From the NCBI GenBank assembly GCA_030655675.1, contig JAUSPM010000263.1, positions 1 through 6,546 of the forward strand: a stretch of DNA of 6,546 bases, given 5' to 3'. A program made the translations under genes and the position numbers. The notes beneath the pieces were generated by a model. It ran no database searches, was not told where the DNA came from, and saw only the letters and a list, made by a program, of their open reading frames with translations. This DNA is from Methanosarcinaceae archaeon. Lineage in GTDB: Archaea; Halobacteriota; Methanosarcinia; Methanosarcinales; Methanosarcinaceae. Of this stretch, positions 4,761 through 6,546 are shown one piece after another; position 1 is the first letter of the stretch; the number at the start of each line of letters is the position of its first letter.

Positions 4761-5611
4761 TTCTTAACACCCCCAAATGACTTTGGCAAAGTATTGTTCT
4801 CGATCAGTGGCGACAAACAGTTTGCAAGGAATATTCCATAAAACACCGCAAACACATAATTTGCAAAGTATCCATAAAGCACTGTTAAAATACCACACAC
4901 AATACCATAGATAATTCGTCCCTTCTTTGTAACCGGTGATGTTGCCATATCGGAAGCAAGGAACATCACACCAAACAAAAATGCTCCGGTTATAAGATAA
5001 GAAATATCATCTTTTAACAAGAGTATCATTAAAACTGCTGTGACAAAATAACTAAGAGGAACCCTCCAGTCAATATATTTTTTGTACATTAGGTAGACAC
5101 CGCCAATCAATGCCAAAGGTGACACACCAATCAAAAATCCTGCACCGTTTTCCAGGATTATATCTGATAGTTGCCCGATATGTGGTGTTGACAATGGAGT
5201 CATAAGTTGTGTCCATGCAAGTGTCAAAAATATCCAGGCACCCAATGTCGGATTAAAAACATATGAGCCAATTCCGCCAAAAGCATGTTTTACAATCGCT
5301 ACTGCGAAAAACGAGCCCACTGCCGGCAGCCACAACGGAACATTCGGCGGAAGAATCAATGCAAGCGTAATCCCAATAAAGACGGCATGTCCATCGGCGA
5401 TGGTAATCTTTTGATTAAATGCTTTCTGGATTCCTGCTTCGGTAACAACTGCCGCCAGGACACTTATTAGAATAATTCCAAGTGCAGGGAGTCCAAACAT
5501 ATATATCGAGATCAAACTTACCGGAACAAGGGCAAATACTTTGCTAAACATTATTTTCTGAATAGATACACCCATCTTCTTATAAGGTGGCGCTGAGATT
5601 GTAAAAGTCAT
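4757..5611 (-). CDS. rnfD: Rnf electron-transport complex subunit D, membrane flavoprotein
   Basis: Integral membrane subunit homologous to NqrB, 284 residues, a little shorter than bacterial RnfD (about 310-350). Family signatures: A-D-G-H-A-V-F-I-G-I-T-L-A-L-I-L-P-P at 72-89, K-H-A-F-G-G-I-G-S-Y-V-F-N-P at 108-121, and A-S-D-M-A-T-S-P-V-T-K-K-G-R at 219-232. Bacterial RnfD carries FMN on a Thr in an S-G-A-T-P-L-like motif; the matching spot here seems to be Q-L-M-T-P-L with T138, so the Thr is kept but the preceding residues are not. The start is ATG 5609-5611, with GGAGGTG (5618-5624) six bases upstream and a one-base gap from the rnfC stop; the longer frame from 5680 would overlap rnfC by 68 bases. 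Confidence 0.94.
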   Translation of the reverse strand: MTFTISAPPYKKMGVSIQKIMFSKVFALVPVSLISIYMFGLPALGIILISVLAAVVTEAGIQKAFNQKITIADGHAVFIGITLALILPPNVPLWLPAVGSFFAVAIVKHAFGGIGSYVFNPTLGAWIFLTLAWTQLMTPLSTPHIGQLSDIILENGAGFLIGVSPLALIGGVYLMYKKYIDWRVPLSYFVTAVLMILLLKDDISYLITGAFLFGVMFLASDMATSPVTKKGRIIYGIVCGILTVLYGYFANYVFAVFYGIFLANCLSPLIENNTLPKSFGGVKK

Positions 5612-5612
5612 A

Positions 5613-6546
5613 TTAAGCACCTCCACAGGATTCACATCCAAGTTCAATATTCGATGATTCTTTTGGAGCGAAATCAGCATATGCCCCTTCTATTGCAAAC
5701 TTTGCATATCTTATCAACTGCAACATATGAATCTTAGAAGGACACGTTGCTGCACATTCTCCGCATTCAACACAATTCATTACATTCATTCCACGACATT
5801 CATCAAAACGTCCTTGATCTGCTAAAACTGCAATTCTACTTGGGATCAGGTTAACAGGGCACACATCAACGCACCGTGCACAATGAATACATACTGATAC
5901 TTCATTCATGAGGACTTCATCCCTGCTCAATACATGTATACCGGTAGTTGACTTCGCCACAGGCACTTCATCTGTATATTGTGCAGTCCCACTCATCAAC
6001 CCATTTGCAATGACCATTCCAGGATCTCCTTTGTATCCCCCGCATGCATCAATGACATCTTTGAATGTTGTACCGATCTTCACACGGATCTTCTGAGGTT
6101 CATTCACAAAACCTGTAACAGAAACAATTGTCTCAAAACATGGTTTCCCTTCATGAACTGCATCATAGAGTTCCTTTGCTGATTTAACACTGCAAACTGC
6201 AACACAAACATGTTCAGGTCCGCAATCAAGTGGAACCTTGCTTCCGGTTACATCATACGTAAGCAGATCACCCATATTTTGCTTATATGTGCGATTCTTG
6301 GACACTACGACTATATTCGACCCCATATCATCAATATAGTAATCTATACGTCGTTTTCCAATTAGAGGTGCAACAGATAATGATTTCCCATTAATTGGGA
6401 CACTTTCAAATGCACTGATATAATTTTTAGCATCACTCCTGATCACTATTGCACCTTTTGATGCACCTGCGGCTTTCATCAAAAGTTCTAATCCTTTGAC
6501 GATATGTGACGGAGAATTATAGATCGCATCACAATATCCACTTAGC
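5613..6546 (-). CDS. rnfC: Rnf electron-transport complex subunit C, iron-sulfur protein (5' part missing)
   Basis: The frame is open to the right edge, so the last 310 residues are present and roughly 130-140 N-terminal residues lie outside, judging from the usual length of about 440. The in-frame TTG at 6480-6482 is not the start: coding continues upstream with Y-N-S-P-S-H-I-V-K-G-L-E-L-L, typical RnfC. The middle carries an SLBB-like segment (V-T-G-F-V-N-E-P, then V-I-D-A-C-G-G-Y). The C-terminal part has two [4Fe-4S] motifs: C-I-H-C-A-R-C-V-D-V-C-P (codons 5856-5891) and C-V-E-C-G-E-C-A-A-T-C-P (5739-5774), plus a terminal C-E-S-C. RnfC is a peripheral cytoplasmic subunit; in bacteria it reduces NAD+, while in methanosarcinas electrons leave to a membrane cytochrome and methanophenazine. 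The nucleotide-binding region cannot be judged here. A cytochrome gene usually precedes rnfC in Methanosarcina and would be off-window. Confidence 0.94.
   Translation of the reverse strand, partial: LSGYCDAIYNSPSHIVKGLELLMKAAGASKGAIVIRSDAKNYISAFESVPINGKSLSVAPLIGKRRIDYYIDDMGSNIVVVSKNRTYKQNMGDLLTYDVTGSKVPLDCGPEHVCVAVCSVKSAKELYDAVHEGKPCFETIVSVTGFVNEPQKIRVKIGTTFKDVIDACGGYKGDPGMVIANGLMSGTAQYTDEVPVAKSTTGIHVLSRDEVLMNEVSVCIHCARCVDVCPVNLIPSRIAVLADQGRFDECRGMNVMNCVECGECAATCPSKIHMLQLIRYAKFAIEGAYADFAPKESSNIELGCESCGGA
5618..5624 (-). promoter_or_regulatory. Ribosome binding site fixing the rnfD start
   Basis: GGAGGTG on the minus strand, six bases before ATG 5609-5611, lies inside the last codons of rnfC. 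It is the best Shine-Dalgarno match in the window and argues for translational coupling of rnfC and rnfD. Confidence 0.75.

Noticed and set aside
6480..6482. TTG as the rnfC start
   Set aside because: The frame stays open to the window edge and the upstream residues match RnfC, so the real start is beyond the right edge.
477..6546. CRISPR array, tRNA, rRNA or insertion sequence
   Set aside because: No regularly spaced repeats, cloverleaf, rRNA-like sequence or transposase frame was seen; the coding density from 477 onward is high and ordinary.

Overview
The window reads as the edge of an Rnf electron-transport operon from a methanogenic archaeon of the Methanosarcinales type (Methanosarcina/Methanolobus/Methanococcoides-like). 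The evidence is archaeal: AT-rich DNA with TATA-box promoters, strong GGAGGTGA-type ribosome binding sites, an archaeal RibL-type FAD synthetase, and the rnf gene order C-D-G-E-A-B followed by a small DUF4870 membrane protein. To my recollection this is the order of the Methanosarcina acetivorans rnf locus (MA0659-MA0665). Species cannot be fixed from this window.

Layout. 1-137: 3' end of a PIN-domain (VapC-like) gene on the + strand. 138-476: no convincing gene, but an unusual GC-rich stretch with two hairpins, the second followed by a T-run. 477-896 (-): ribL-like FAD synthetase starting at TTG. 897-1019: divergent promoter region with a self-complementary TATA box. 1020-1750 (+): a three-gene unit made of an ArsR-like winged-helix regulator and two tiny single-span membrane proteins that are paralogs of each other. 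1751-1821: convergent gap with an inverted repeat. 1822-6546 (-): seven tightly packed genes, transcribed right to left: rnfC (its 5' part lies beyond the right edge), rnfD, rnfG, rnfE, rnfA, rnfB and a DUF4870 protein. Junctions are ATGA overlaps or gaps of 1 to 20 bases, so this is one operon.

How they work together. By family knowledge, Rnf takes electrons from reduced ferredoxin through the iron-sulfur proteins RnfB and RnfC, across the membrane via the intramembrane [2Fe-2S] of RnfA/RnfE and the flavins of RnfD/RnfG, and couples this to Na+ export. In methanosarcinas the electrons go on to a multihaem cytochrome and methanophenazine. FAD made by RibL is the FMN donor for covalent flavinylation of Rnf subunits, so the nearby ribL makes metabolic sense, although this link is inferred from position only.

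The least explained parts are the regulator plus twin mini-membrane-protein unit facing the rnf operon, the conserved but uncharacterised DUF4870 tail gene, and the structured gap at 138-476. Several obvious start positions were revised from ribosome binding sites (ribL, the regulator, the DUF4870 gene, rnfA, rnfD).
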